Shown piece by piece: positions 1 to 7,192 of a DNA stretch of 9,332 bases. Every line of letters begins with the position of its first letter. Within the stretch, counting starts at the first letter, position 1. Both the position numbers and the translations under genes were made by a program. Source of the stretch: an uncultured Sutterella sp. Lineage in GTDB: Bacteria; Pseudomonadota; Gammaproteobacteria; Burkholderiales; Burkholderiaceae_F. The notes beneath the pieces are model-generated. The model worked only from the letters and a program-made list of their open reading frames with translations, was not told the origin of the DNA and did no database searches. The stretch covers positions 1-9,332 of the forward strand of contig USIM01000027.1 in assembly GCA_900554675.1 (NCBI GenBank), written 5' to 3'.

Positions 1-1079
1 GCGACAAGTGGTGCATCTACCCGATGTACGACTTTGCGCACCCCATTCAGGACGCCATTGAGGGCATCACCTTCAGCCTGTGCAGCCTTGAGTTTGAGAA
101 CCACCGCCCGCTGTATGAGTGGGTCATCACGAACCTGTTCGGCAAAGAATTCCCGAAGCAGCGCGAGTTTGCCCGCCTGAACGTGACGAACACCGTCATG
201 AGCAAGCGTTACCTGCGCGAGCTGGTCGAGAAGAACATCGTGGACGGCTGGGACGACCCCCGTATGCCGACCCTGTCCGGCCTGCGCCGCCGCGGCTACA
301 CGCCGACGAGCATCTTCAAGTTCGTTAAGGACGCCGGCATCTCCAAGGCGGATAACCTTGTGGATATGCGCCAGCTGGAGGCCGTGCTGCGCGCCGAGCT
401 GGAGCTGAACGCCCAGCGCCGCGTGGCCGTGCTGGAGCCTGTCAAGCTCATCATCGACAACTACGATGAAGCCGCTTCTGAAACGCTCACGGCCCCGAAC
501 CATCCGCAAAAACCGGAATGGGGTACGCGTGAAATCACGTTCTCTAAGGAACTCTGGATTGATGAAAGCGACTTTGCTGAAGTGCCGCCCAAGGGCTATC
601 GTCGCTTGACGATCCCGGCTGACGGTTCTGAAGCCAAACCGGTTCGCTTGCGTTACGCCTACGTTGTCGTCCCGACCTCTATCGATAAGGACGAAAACGG
701 TAAGGTGATCGCCGTTCACTGCCGTTACTTGCCCGACACGAAGAGTGGTACGGCAGGTTCCGAAGCCGTGAAGACGAAGGCTGCTATTCACTGGGTTGAT
801 GCTAAGAGCGCCGTCGCTTGCGAATTCCGCCTCTATGGTCGTTTGTTTGCAGTGCCGCAACCCGATGCTGTTGACGCTGACTACCGCACGCTTTTGAATC
901 CTGAAAGCAAGGAAGTCGTGACGGGTTACATTGAACCGGCAATGGCTCAAGCCAAGCCCGATGAAAAGTTCCAATTGGAACGCACGGGTTACTTCGTGGC
1001 CGATCGTGAAGATCACAAGCCTGAAGCACCAGTCTTTAACCTCGCTGTCGGTTTGAAGGACACGCAAGGTAAGAAGTAA
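1..1079 (+). CDS. glnS: Glutaminyl-tRNA synthetase, C-terminal part (5' end outside window)
   Basis: GlnRS charges tRNA(Gln) with glutamine in the cytoplasm. The reading frame enters the window already open (first full codon at base 3) and gives 358 residues, roughly the last two thirds of a protein usually about 550 long. Seen directly: the end of the class I catalytic core (DKWCIYPMYDFAHP, then EGITFSLCSLEFENHRP), the class I signature in the form VMSKR (195-209), the WDDPRMPT and LRRRGYT segments typical of GlnRS, and then the two anticodon-binding beta-barrels (from about base 430; IHWV, RLYGRLF, NPES, FQLERTGYF). A terminator follows directly, so this is the end of its transcript. Odd: codon use changes sharply near 438-468 from GAG/CTG/CGC-rich to GAA/TTG/CGT-rich, while the protein alignment to the family stays continuous. 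GluRS is the only near relative; the sequence fits GlnRS better. Confidence 0.97.
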   Translation, partial: DKWCIYPMYDFAHPIQDAIEGITFSLCSLEFENHRPLYEWVITNLFGKEFPKQREFARLNVTNTVMSKRYLRELVEKNIVDGWDDPRMPTLSGLRRRGYTPTSIFKFVKDAGISKADNLVDMRQLEAVLRAELELNAQRRVAVLEPVKLIIDNYDEAASETLTAPNHPQKPEWGTREITFSKELWIDESDFAEVPPKGYRRLTIPADGSEAKPVRLRYAYVVVPTSIDKDENGKVIAVHCRYLPDTKSGTAGSEAVKTKAAIHWVDAKSAVACEFRLYGRLFAVPQPDAVDADYRTLLNPESKEVVTGYIEPAMAQAKPDEKFQLERTGYFVADREDHKPEAPVFNLAVGLKDTQGKK

Positions 1080-1103
1080 GTTCACTAGCTTGAACGCTTG
1101 ATG

Positions 1104-1139
1104 AAAGGGACGAGTTTTCGGATTCGTCCCTTTTGTTTT
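1104..1139 (+). terminator. Rho-independent terminator of glnS
   Basis: A perfect 10-bp stem (AAAGGGACGA at 1104-1113 with TCGTCCCTTT at 1124-1133) with a 10-base loop is followed by a T-rich run (TTTTGTTTTGTT). It lies 24 bases after the glnS stop codon. Confidence 0.9.
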
Positions 1140-1182
1140 GTTGCGAAATTGATACTCGTTTTGGTATTAATGACGGGAGACA

Positions 1183-1213
1183 TTGACAAGTAATCATCGG
1201 GGGGGGGTAAAAT
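1183..1213 (+). promoter_or_regulatory. Putative phase-variable sigma-70 promoter with poly-G spacer
   Basis: A consensus -35 TTGACA (1183-1188) and a good -10 TAAAAT (1208-1213) are separated by 19 bases. The last nine of these are an uninterrupted G run (1199-1207). Homopolymeric G or C tracts between -35 and -10 are known slipped-strand switches, for example at the Neisseria porA and opc promoters. With nine Gs the spacer is two bases longer than the preferred 17, so this copy would be predicted to be in a weak state; seven or eight Gs would strengthen it. The switching is inferred; the elements themselves are read directly. Confidence 0.6.
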
Positions 1214-1217
1214 TGAT

Positions 1218-1268
1218 CTCCTATTAGCCCATTCATTTCTCTTATGGGCTCTTGTTTATTAATAGGAG
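1218..1268 (+). promoter_or_regulatory. Leader hairpin that pairs the Shine-Dalgarno of the autotransporter gene
   Basis: CTCCTATTA (1218-1226) is perfectly complementary to TAATAGGAG (1260-1268), which contains the AGGAG ribosome binding site lying 8 bases before the ATG at 1277. Nested inside, GCCCAT (1227-1232) pairs with ATGGGC (1244-1249) around an 11-base loop, leaving a 10-base bulge on the 3' side. In the folded RNA the ribosome binding site is fully hidden. The predicted transcription start (about 1219-1221) falls at the left arm, so one or two outer pairs may be lost. A role in translational control, for example temperature or an antisense RNA, is inference. Confidence 0.5.
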
Positions 1269-1276
1269 TTTCTTTT

Positions 1277-2950
1277 ATGAAGCGAACCACTATTCATTGC
1301 GCTGTGTTGTCAGCCATTGTGGCACTGTATTCTGCTCCAACACTCGCAACCAGCCTTATTGATGGTACTCACTCTTTTGATTCTGATACAACCATTGAGG
1401 CAACAGATGTTGTTGAATCTTCAAACCGTTGGGGTGGTATCGGAGCAACCACTGGTGACATGGTTGTAAATATTGCCGATGGGGCTACGTTATCAGTGGG
1501 TGGTAATCGTACGGGGGAAGATAGACTTTACGGTGCTGTTGCCCAAACAGGGAGTTCGTTGACTATTAATGGGAATACTTTGTTTGATTTGTCGAATACC
1601 TCGGCGGATACACGCGGTATTAGAGCTAATGGCGGTGATATAACCCTCAATGGAGATACGACCGTTGTTGCAAAAGTCACTACTGGTCAGGCAATCGGAG
1701 CTGAGGCTTGGACAGGGGCCACACTTCAATTTAATGGAAAAACGACCATTACAGCACAAAGTGAAGGCGGTCGGGTTATTGCTGTCCAAAATTTCAACAG
1801 TCCTTCCAGTTCCGGTCTTACGGTAATTGATTTTAATGGACCAGAAACGGTTATTAATGCAATTAATACCGCCGATTCGACCAATTGGACGCAAGGGGTT
1901 TTGGCCTATCAATCAACAACGAATTTCGCAGGTAATACCACAATTAATGTGAAGGGTGGGACTAAAACTACTTACGGTGTAGACGTTCAGTGCGATCCTG
2001 GCAATCCATTTGATACTATCGTGAACTTCAACGGTGAAAGAACCGAAATTAATGTTAGTGGCACTGGTCAAGTTGAAGCTATCCGTCCCTCGGGTGTTCC
2101 TGGTCAAATTAACTTCAACGGTAGCTCAGTGATCGTTAATGCCGAGTCCACGCAAGGTGAAGCTCATGGCTTTAAAGCACAATATGGTGCGCATTTAAAT
2201 GTTGCTGGTGACGCTTCTATTAATGTTTCTGGCTCACAAGCCGCTTACGGTGTTACATTAAACGAGTACGCGGAGTACGCTGGTAACGTAGCTATTGATG
2301 GGAATTTGACGGCCACAGTTTATTCAGCCCAAGGTGATGCCTATGGGATTTTAAACGCAGCCTCCTCTGACTCAGCTGTAAGTGAAGCCGATAGCGTGTT
2401 AACGATTGGTGGCGTTACCAATTTGAACGTAACGGCAGAAAATGGAACGGCAACGGGCATTAAGCTCGTCGGCGACTATGCTAAAGCAAATCTGCAATCT
2501 CTCAACATAACGGTAACGGGAAATGGTGCAAGTGCCTTAACAAGAAGTGTCGGCGCTGTCGCTACAGGTATCGTTGCTGAGGGCTCAACTATTACTGTTG
2601 AAAATGGCGTCAACGTCGTTGCAAATGGAGCTAATACTGTTGGTATTCAAAATATCGGTGGCGAAATTATTTTAAATGGCGCTAGCAATATTTCTGCCGA
2701 ACAAGCTTTGACCGCGGATGCAGGTTCGACATTGACTGTTGGTTCTGAAGGTACTTCAAGTCAATTGGTTGTCAATGGCATTGTTACCAACGAAGGCCAA
2801 ACGAATCTTACTAATGCGACCTATGCAGTTAATGGTTCGGGTTCTACTTTAGGTTCAATCAATACTCAATCTGCGAGCACGGTTTCCTTTGGCGAAGGCC
2901 AATATGAAGTGGCTAGACTTGAGCGACGCAACTCAAATCACTATTACTGA
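1277..2950 (+). CDS. Autotransporter passenger domain (5' fragment of a frameshifted autotransporter gene)
   Basis: Encodes 557 residues. The start is the ATG at 1277: AGGAG lies 8 bases upstream, and a classical signal peptide follows (MKRTT, then a hydrophobic core, then a likely cut after PTLA near residue 24). The ATG at 1244 in the same frame has no ribosome binding site and would put a hydrophobic stretch before the signal peptide. The rest is rich in Gly, Asn, Thr and Val and carries irregular repeats (FNG, LNG, TINV, ING followed by short beta-type stretches), as expected of a right-handed beta-helix passenger exposed on or released from the outer membrane. No protease catalytic motif or RGD was recognised, so its target is unknown. 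After about residue 545 the frame is lost: the last residues (ARLERRNSNHYY) are out of frame, and the barrel continues in the next frame. As it stands, this fragment cannot be exported through its own barrel. Confidence 0.75.
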   Translation: MKRTTIHCAVLSAIVALYSAPTLATSLIDGTHSFDSDTTIEATDVVESSNRWGGIGATTGDMVVNIADGATLSVGGNRTGEDRLYGAVAQTGSSLTINGNTLFDLSNTSADTRGIRANGGDITLNGDTTVVAKVTTGQAIGAEAWTGATLQFNGKTTITAQSEGGRVIAVQNFNSPSSSGLTVIDFNGPETVINAINTADSTNWTQGVLAYQSTTNFAGNTTINVKGGTKTTYGVDVQCDPGNPFDTIVNFNGERTEINVSGTGQVEAIRPSGVPGQINFNGSSVIVNAESTQGEAHGFKAQYGAHLNVAGDASINVSGSQAAYGVTLNEYAEYAGNVAIDGNLTATVYSAQGDAYGILNAASSDSAVSEADSVLTIGGVTNLNVTAENGTATGIKLVGDYAKANLQSLNITVTGNGASALTRSVGAVATGIVAEGSTITVENGVNVVANGANTVGIQNIGGEIILNGASNISAEQALTADAGSTLTVGSEGTSSQLVVNGIVTNEGQTNLTNATYAVNGSGSTLGSINTQSASTVSFGEGQYEVARLERRNSNHYY

Positions 2951-4049
2951 AAAGACTGGTGAAATTACTCGTGCAGCCAGTGGTTCTGCCAATGATGCTT
3001 TTGGCAATGCTAAAGAAGCTGCCGTAGCACTTCAAGAGAAGTTATCTGTTGCGAATGACACATCTGAAGAAGGTACGTCTGATACGGTACTTATTCAAGA
3101 AGGTAACGTGAATAATGGCTTAACGGCTAAGGTCGACGCCAACGGCAACTTGTCTGATGTCGCCGAAACAAAGAACACCAAACTTGACGCTCTGGGTTCT
3201 GTTAGCGCACTTTCTGCCATGACACTTCGTCATGAAATGAATAGCCTTAGTAAGCGCATGGGCGAACTTCGTGACGCTCCTGCCGGTGTCGGTACTTGGG
3301 CTCGCTATTACGGCTCTGAAATGGAATACGGCGCTCAAAACTTAACGAGCAAGAACAACACGATCCAGGTTGGTTCCGACTACACGGTTGGTGATTGGAA
3401 GGTTGGTGTTGCCGCTAACTACACCGATGGCGAAAGCTCCTACGACAATGGTAGGGCTGACAACAAGAACTACGGTTTTGCCGTCTACGGTACGTGGTTC
3501 GTTCCGTGCGGTGCTTACGTTGATTTGATCGCTAAGTACTCTCGTATGGACAACGACTTTGCCTTAAACGGCATGAACGGTTCTTATGAAAACAATGCCT
3601 TTAACGTGAGTGCAGAAACGGGTTACCGCTTCGAATTCATGGATGGTGGCTTGTTCGTTGAACCACAAGTGGGAGTGAGCTACGGCCGTATCATGGGTGA
3701 CGATTTCACCGCACAAAACGGTGTCCGTGTTGAACAAGACGACTACGACTCCTTGATCGGTCGTGTTGGCGTTCGTACGGGCTTTAAGTTCCCGAAGGAC
3801 AAGGGCTTGATCTACGCTCGTGTCTCCGGTCTTTATGACTTCCAAGGTGAAATGAACGCAACGGCAACGTCAGGTAGCGCTCGTAATACCATCGAAGAAG
3901 ACTTGGGCGGTGCCTGGCTTGAACTCGGTGTTGGTGCTAACTTCAACTGGACGAATAACACCTATTCGTACATTGACATTGAACGCACCAACGGTGGTGA
4001 TGTGAAGGAAAACTATCGCTTTAACGTTGGTATCCGTCACACGTTCTAA
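2889..4049 (+). CDS. Autotransporter linker and outer-membrane beta-barrel (3' fragment of the same frameshifted gene)
   Basis: Frame +1 relative to the passenger. Homologous sequence begins around 2913 (LDLSDATQITITEKTG). The nominal TTG start at 2889 has no visible ribosome binding site and is probably not used. The order is: end of passenger/linker, an alpha-helical linker rich in Ala, Glu and Lys (about residues 97-130, with SALSAMTLRHEMNSLSKRMGEL), and then an autotransporter barrel of about 250 residues beginning GVGTWARYYG. Alternating strands (VGSDYTVGDWKVGVAANYTDG, interrupted here by turns) and the terminal Phe (FNVGIRHTF), needed for BAM-dependent insertion, are visible. Reconstructed, passenger plus barrel would be about 920 residues. 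Codon use in the barrel is strongly biased (Asn AAC about 19 to AAT 4), unlike the passenger, where AAT dominates. The whole gene is either a pseudogene or carries a sequencing error. Confidence 0.8.
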   Translation: MAKANMKWLDLSDATQITITEKTGEITRAASGSANDAFGNAKEAAVALQEKLSVANDTSEEGTSDTVLIQEGNVNNGLTAKVDANGNLSDVAETKNTKLDALGSVSALSAMTLRHEMNSLSKRMGELRDAPAGVGTWARYYGSEMEYGAQNLTSKNNTIQVGSDYTVGDWKVGVAANYTDGESSYDNGRADNKNYGFAVYGTWFVPCGAYVDLIAKYSRMDNDFALNGMNGSYENNAFNVSAETGYRFEFMDGGLFVEPQVGVSYGRIMGDDFTAQNGVRVEQDDYDSLIGRVGVRTGFKFPKDKGLIYARVSGLYDFQGEMNATATSGSARNTIEEDLGGAWLELGVGANFNWTNNTYSYIDIERTNGGDVKENYRFNVGIRHTF

Positions 4050-4071
4050 TCGTCTGACTTTTAATTAAACC

Positions 4072-4107
4072 AATGGCAGAGTTTCATCACGAAGCTCTGC
4101 CATTTTA
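4072..4107 (+). terminator. Terminator of the autotransporter gene, possibly bidirectional
   Basis: A 14-bp stem with one G-U pair (4072-4085 with 4091-4104; core AATGGCAGAG/CTCTGCCATT) and a 5-base loop ATCAC is followed by T-rich sequence (TTTTATTT). It lies between the convergent stops of the autotransporter gene and sbcB and may also serve sbcB, although the T tract on that side is weak. Confidence 0.88.
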
Positions 4108-4128
4108 TTTAAGAAATTAGATTATTGA

Positions 4129-5601
4129 CTATTCCAACGAATCACTGATTCTCTCGGCCCAATCGTAAAGAGCACCAAATAAGTTTTCCGTTTCTTCATC
4201 AACTTCTTCGCCCAAACTTTCTGCGAGTTTTTCAATCTCTTGGGCAAAGTCATCCAACGTACGCGCAACACCCACACCATGGATTAAACGCTCAACACGC
4301 AACTCTTGCCAACGGGCTTGCTCTTCTTCATTCAAAGTTTCCGGCCAATTGCGAGCACGGAATCTAAAGAGTAATTCTTCAAAACGGTCATCATCAAAGT
4401 GAATGCGACCGGCCTCAACCAACTGAGCTAAAGCTTGAGGCGTTTGGCGATGGACAAACTCCATTTGCGAGCGGTCATTGTTGCTGGTAAAGCCACCAGC
4501 ATAAAGACCGGAGTCCACATCCACGGGTTCATCACTCCCCGCTTCTCGCTCTAACACTTCAGACCACAAACCGCTGATTTCATCGATGTGTTCGACTAAG
4601 AAAGCGGCGTTTTCATGGGCCTTATTCTTATCAAGGTTAAATAAGGCCGCACGGTTATCTGTCAAAACGCCCAAATGTTCCACCAAGAAGGGCGCTTGAT
4701 TAATCTTGCAAGAGAAAATTGGTAAACGCGTTTGACCTTCGGGCAAGTCGCTTTGACGAACAAACAAGCGAGCCTTCACCTCTTGGGCCGTTAAACGTAA
4801 AAGTTCGCGGGGATCTTCCATCAAGTCCCACATCAAAATCGCATTCGGATTCTTGGGATCCTGACCGATCGGCAATACAAGGCGCATATAGCCATGCTCT
4901 CGACCATGAATGGATGAAACCCATAAAAGGACCTTACGGCTATTGACCATGTCCTTGAGCTTGTTTTTTGCGCGATAAGCTAAAGCGTATTGCCAGAGTT
5001 TGGGTTGCTTTTCTCGAATAAGGCGTGCCACATCAATCGTGGCTTGTACGTCACTTAAAGCATCGTGCGCATGCTCGTGCGTAAGGCCATTGGCGACCGT
5101 TAAATGTTCAAGTCTAAAGGTGGGGCGCTTGCCACCATCGGGCGTGTCCACCTCAGGCCAATTGATGCCTTCAGGACGCAAAGCCCAGGTTGCTACAACC
5201 AAGGGGAAAAGGTCAAAGCGGGAACACCCGTCTTTCCACTCACGAGCGTACGGATCGTACAAATTGCGCCAGAACATGTGGCGCGAGACTTCATCGTCAA
5301 AGCCCATGTTGTTGTAGCCGACACTGATCGTATCGGGCTCACTCATTTCTTTGAGAATGCGTTTTGAGAATTCCGCTTCCACCATCCCCTTTTCTTCACA
5401 CTCTTGGGGCAAGATGTGCGTGATCAGGATGCTCTCTGGCGCAGGTAACGCATCCATTGCGGGCTTGCAGTACCAACACATGGATTCACCCACATTGTTG
5501 AGATTTTCATCGGTGCGGATCGCAGCAAACTGTGCCGGACGATCCTTACTGGGGCTCAAACCAAAAGTTTCATAATCGTGCCAAAGAAATGTCGTAGCCA
5601 T
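4129..5601 (-). CDS. sbcB: Exodeoxyribonuclease I
   Basis: Exonuclease I degrades single-stranded DNA 3' to 5' in the cytoplasm and takes part in recombination and mismatch repair, usually with SSB. The 490-residue product is close to the E. coli length (475). DEDDh catalytic residues are visible: Asp9 and Glu11 in HDYETFG, the FDDE motif at 101-104, and His179/Asp184 in HAHDALSDV. Family segments DRPAQFAAIRTD, YNNMGFDDE, ALRPEGINWP and FRLEHLT are near-identical to the E. coli enzyme, and the C-terminal SH3-like and helical parts (RFRARNWPETL) are present. The ATG at 5601 was chosen: it is preceded by GGAAAG seven bases upstream and gives MATTFLWHDYE. A TTG five codons earlier is less likely. 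The gene is monocistronic, with its own -10 box upstream, and converges on the autotransporter gene. No lesion is seen. Confidence 0.96.
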   Translation of the reverse strand: MATTFLWHDYETFGLSPSKDRPAQFAAIRTDENLNNVGESMCWYCKPAMDALPAPESILITHILPQECEEKGMVEAEFSKRILKEMSEPDTISVGYNNMGFDDEVSRHMFWRNLYDPYAREWKDGCSRFDLFPLVVATWALRPEGINWPEVDTPDGGKRPTFRLEHLTVANGLTHEHAHDALSDVQATIDVARLIREKQPKLWQYALAYRAKNKLKDMVNSRKVLLWVSSIHGREHGYMRLVLPIGQDPKNPNAILMWDLMEDPRELLRLTAQEVKARLFVRQSDLPEGQTRLPIFSCKINQAPFLVEHLGVLTDNRAALFNLDKNKAHENAAFLVEHIDEISGLWSEVLEREAGSDEPVDVDSGLYAGGFTSNNDRSQMEFVHRQTPQALAQLVEAGRIHFDDDRFEELLFRFRARNWPETLNEEEQARWQELRVERLIHGVGVARTLDDFAQEIEKLAESLGEEVDEETENLFGALYDWAERISDSLE

Positions 5602-5629
5602 GGTGATTCTTTCCAAAAAAGTATGCTTG

Positions 5630-5635
5630 ATTATA
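5630..5635 (-). promoter_or_regulatory. sbcB: Likely -10 box of sbcB
   Basis: A perfect TATAAT on the - strand, 28 bases before the chosen ATG at 5601, implies a leader of about 20 bases. No good -35 hexamer is found 16-18 bases upstream (CATAGT or similar), so the promoter is predicted to be modest. Confidence 0.45.
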
Positions 5636-5670
5636 ACGATTAAGACTTAAAAACTATGTTTCTTTTACTA

Positions 5671-5705
5671 TGAAAAAAGGCCCCAAGCAAAAAGCTCAGA
5701 GCCTT
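5671..5705 (-). terminator. Terminator of dcuC (and probably of the upstream permease genes)
   Basis: Read on the - strand, AAGGCTC (5705-5699) pairs with GGGCCTT (5683-5677) with one G-U pair. An inner AGC/GCT helix closes a T5 loop, and a run of six T follows. It lies 46 bases after the dcuC stop. A second, weaker hairpin (TTTTTCAG/CTGAAAAA, 5717-5739) lies between the stop and this one. The sbcB -10 box sits about 35 bases beyond, so the element insulates sbcB. Confidence 0.8.
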
Positions 5706-5751
5706 ATCGTTTGTGTTTTTTCAGTCAGTGCCTGAAAAACCGTCTCCGATC

Positions 5752-7128
5752 TTACAAGAAGATGTTGGAAGCCATGACGTTCACGATCATACCGATCACC
5801 ATCACCGGCATCGTACGACGGATCAATTCAATCGGCGTCAAACCGGCAATACCGGACACAGCGATGATGACACCGGAAATCGGACTCATCGGACGGGCCA
5901 AACTGGCAGCCAATTGAACTGGCACCACTAAAGCCATCGTGTTGTAACCGACGCTCGCTGCTGCTTCAGGCAATAAGGGCGAGAAAGCAAAGAAAGCCGA
6001 GTTACCCGAACCCGTCACAATCGTGGCCACAACCATAATGCCCATCATCACAAACAGCATGAAGAAAAGGCCCAAACCTTGTTGAGAGGCTGCCATTTGG
6101 ATAAGCGTCGAGATGCCGCCCACCTTCGTTAAGCCTAAGGCAAACAATTCGGCGCAGACCACCAAGGTCACGGTGGAGGTGAAGACCTTACCCATGCCTT
6201 CAAAGAACGATTGCGTATCAGCACAGCATTGTTTGAAGGTACGACGCGTTAAGAGATCGACCACGAAAGCGATCAAGATGGAGACAACAATGGCAGTCAC
6301 CAAACTTAACTTAATACCGGCATAAACCATCGGAGAGAAGATGATCAAGAGGAACAACGGAAGAATCGGCAAAATCGCATAATGAGCGGGACCGGCGTCA
6401 GCAAAAGCATCTTCAGCGTTAGCGTTTAAACCCTCAACCTTATCTTCAATACCCTTAGCGGCCTCACGACGGTCAAACCAATGTTGAATCACAGAGTGAC
6501 CCACCGCGACAGCAATCATCACACTGATGGCGACAGGAATTTGCCCCGTCACGAAGTAAGTCACCACGTCCGTACCCAACAAGTCAGCAGCACGCATTGC
6601 GTTAGACGAACTCGGCCCCAAGTCTAGACAGCAAGTCGAACCGATCACGGCTGCAGCGGCTGCACGACGAACGCCCAAAGAGACCAACAACGGATAGATG
6701 GAAGCCATCAACAAAAGGCCCAAACCCACGGCAGAGTTAATGAACAAAGCCATGCATTGACCAACGAAATACGTCAAACCCAACAAAATGTAGGGAGAGC
6801 GAATGGCAGAAAGCGGACGAATACAAAGTTTCACCAAAGACTTCGAAGCACCGATTTTATTCATGTAGTACGAGAAACCGGCAATAGCCATAATGTTAAG
6901 ACCCAAGCCACCCAAGCGACCCTTCATAAGGTCGGTAAATGCTTGAACAAGGTCAAAGCCCCAGAAGTGAGTTGATGTCTTAGCTGAAACCGGATCGGTG
7001 CCCATCATCCAGCCGATGAACAACAACACCAAACCCAAAAGCATCAAAACAAAAGGCGGATAGTAGTTTTTAATCACGAAGTACGCAATCAGCACCACAG
7101 CCAATAGCGTAATAATGACACCAAACAT
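5752..7128 (-). CDS. dcuC: Anaerobic C4-dicarboxylate transporter, DcuC family
   Basis: DcuC carriers move fumarate, succinate and other C4-dicarboxylates across the inner membrane, typically as succinate efflux or exchange during anaerobic growth. The product has 458 residues (E. coli DcuC has about 461) and is almost wholly hydrophobic, with many membrane segments and one hydrophilic central loop at about 217-247. Resemblance to E. coli DcuC runs from end to end: GLGLNIMAIAGFSYYMNKIGA, SPYILL, GLGLLLMASIYP, AHYAILP, then VVTGSGNSAFFAF (TGSGN at 372-376), SPISGVIIAVSGIAG (from 415) and the C-terminal PIELIRRT. The ATG at 7128 has AGGAG seven bases before it. It is last in a - strand run behind two DMT permeases, 64 bases after the second, with no terminator between, so co-transcription is plausible. 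The exact substrate is not proved by sequence; other short-chain organic acids are possible. Confidence 0.9.
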   Translation of the reverse strand: MFGVIITLLAVVLIAYFVIKNYYPPFVLMLLGLVLLFIGWMMGTDPVSAKTSTHFWGFDLVQAFTDLMKGRLGGLGLNIMAIAGFSYYMNKIGASKSLVKLCIRPLSAIRSPYILLGLTYFVGQCMALFINSAVGLGLLLMASIYPLLVSLGVRRAAAAAVIGSTCCLDLGPSSSNAMRAADLLGTDVVTYFVTGQIPVAISVMIAVAVGHSVIQHWFDRREAAKGIEDKVEGLNANAEDAFADAGPAHYAILPILPLFLLIIFSPMVYAGIKLSLVTAIVVSILIAFVVDLLTRRTFKQCCADTQSFFEGMGKVFTSTVTLVVCAELFALGLTKVGGISTLIQMAASQQGLGLFFMLFVMMGIMVVATIVTGSGNSAFFAFSPLLPEAAASVGYNTMALVVPVQLAASLARPMSPISGVIIAVSGIAGLTPIELIRRTMPVMVIGMIVNVMASNIFL

Positions 7129-7192
7129 AATGCAACTCCTAGAAACAAAAGAGAAATATGAGAAAGTTATTTTTTGATTCTACTGCGACTAA

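Noticed and set aside
1244..1276. Upstream in-frame ATG at 1244 as the autotransporter start
   Set aside because: It has no ribosome binding site, lies within the 3' arm of the inner leader stem, and would place MGSCLLIGVSF before a complete signal peptide; AGGAG and the signal peptide both support 1277.
1493..2107. Long open frames antisense to the autotransporter passenger
   Set aside because: They are shadows of a low-complexity repetitive coding sequence, with no ribosome binding site and no recognisable protein features.
1277..2900. Exact tandem repeats in the passenger
   Set aside because: Repeated FNG/ING/TINV patterns are irregular in spacing and diverged at the DNA level; they reflect a beta-helix fold, not a DNA repeat array.
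2889..2950. Programmed ribosomal frameshift joining the two autotransporter frames
   Set aside because: No slippery heptamer of the X-XXY-YYZ type, no shifty stop context and no obvious downstream pseudoknot; the shift required is +1. A mutation or sequencing error is simpler.
5602..5616. TTG start five codons upstream for sbcB
   Set aside because: The GGAAAG just before the ATG at 5601 serves that ATG, and the extra residues are not needed for the exonuclease fold.
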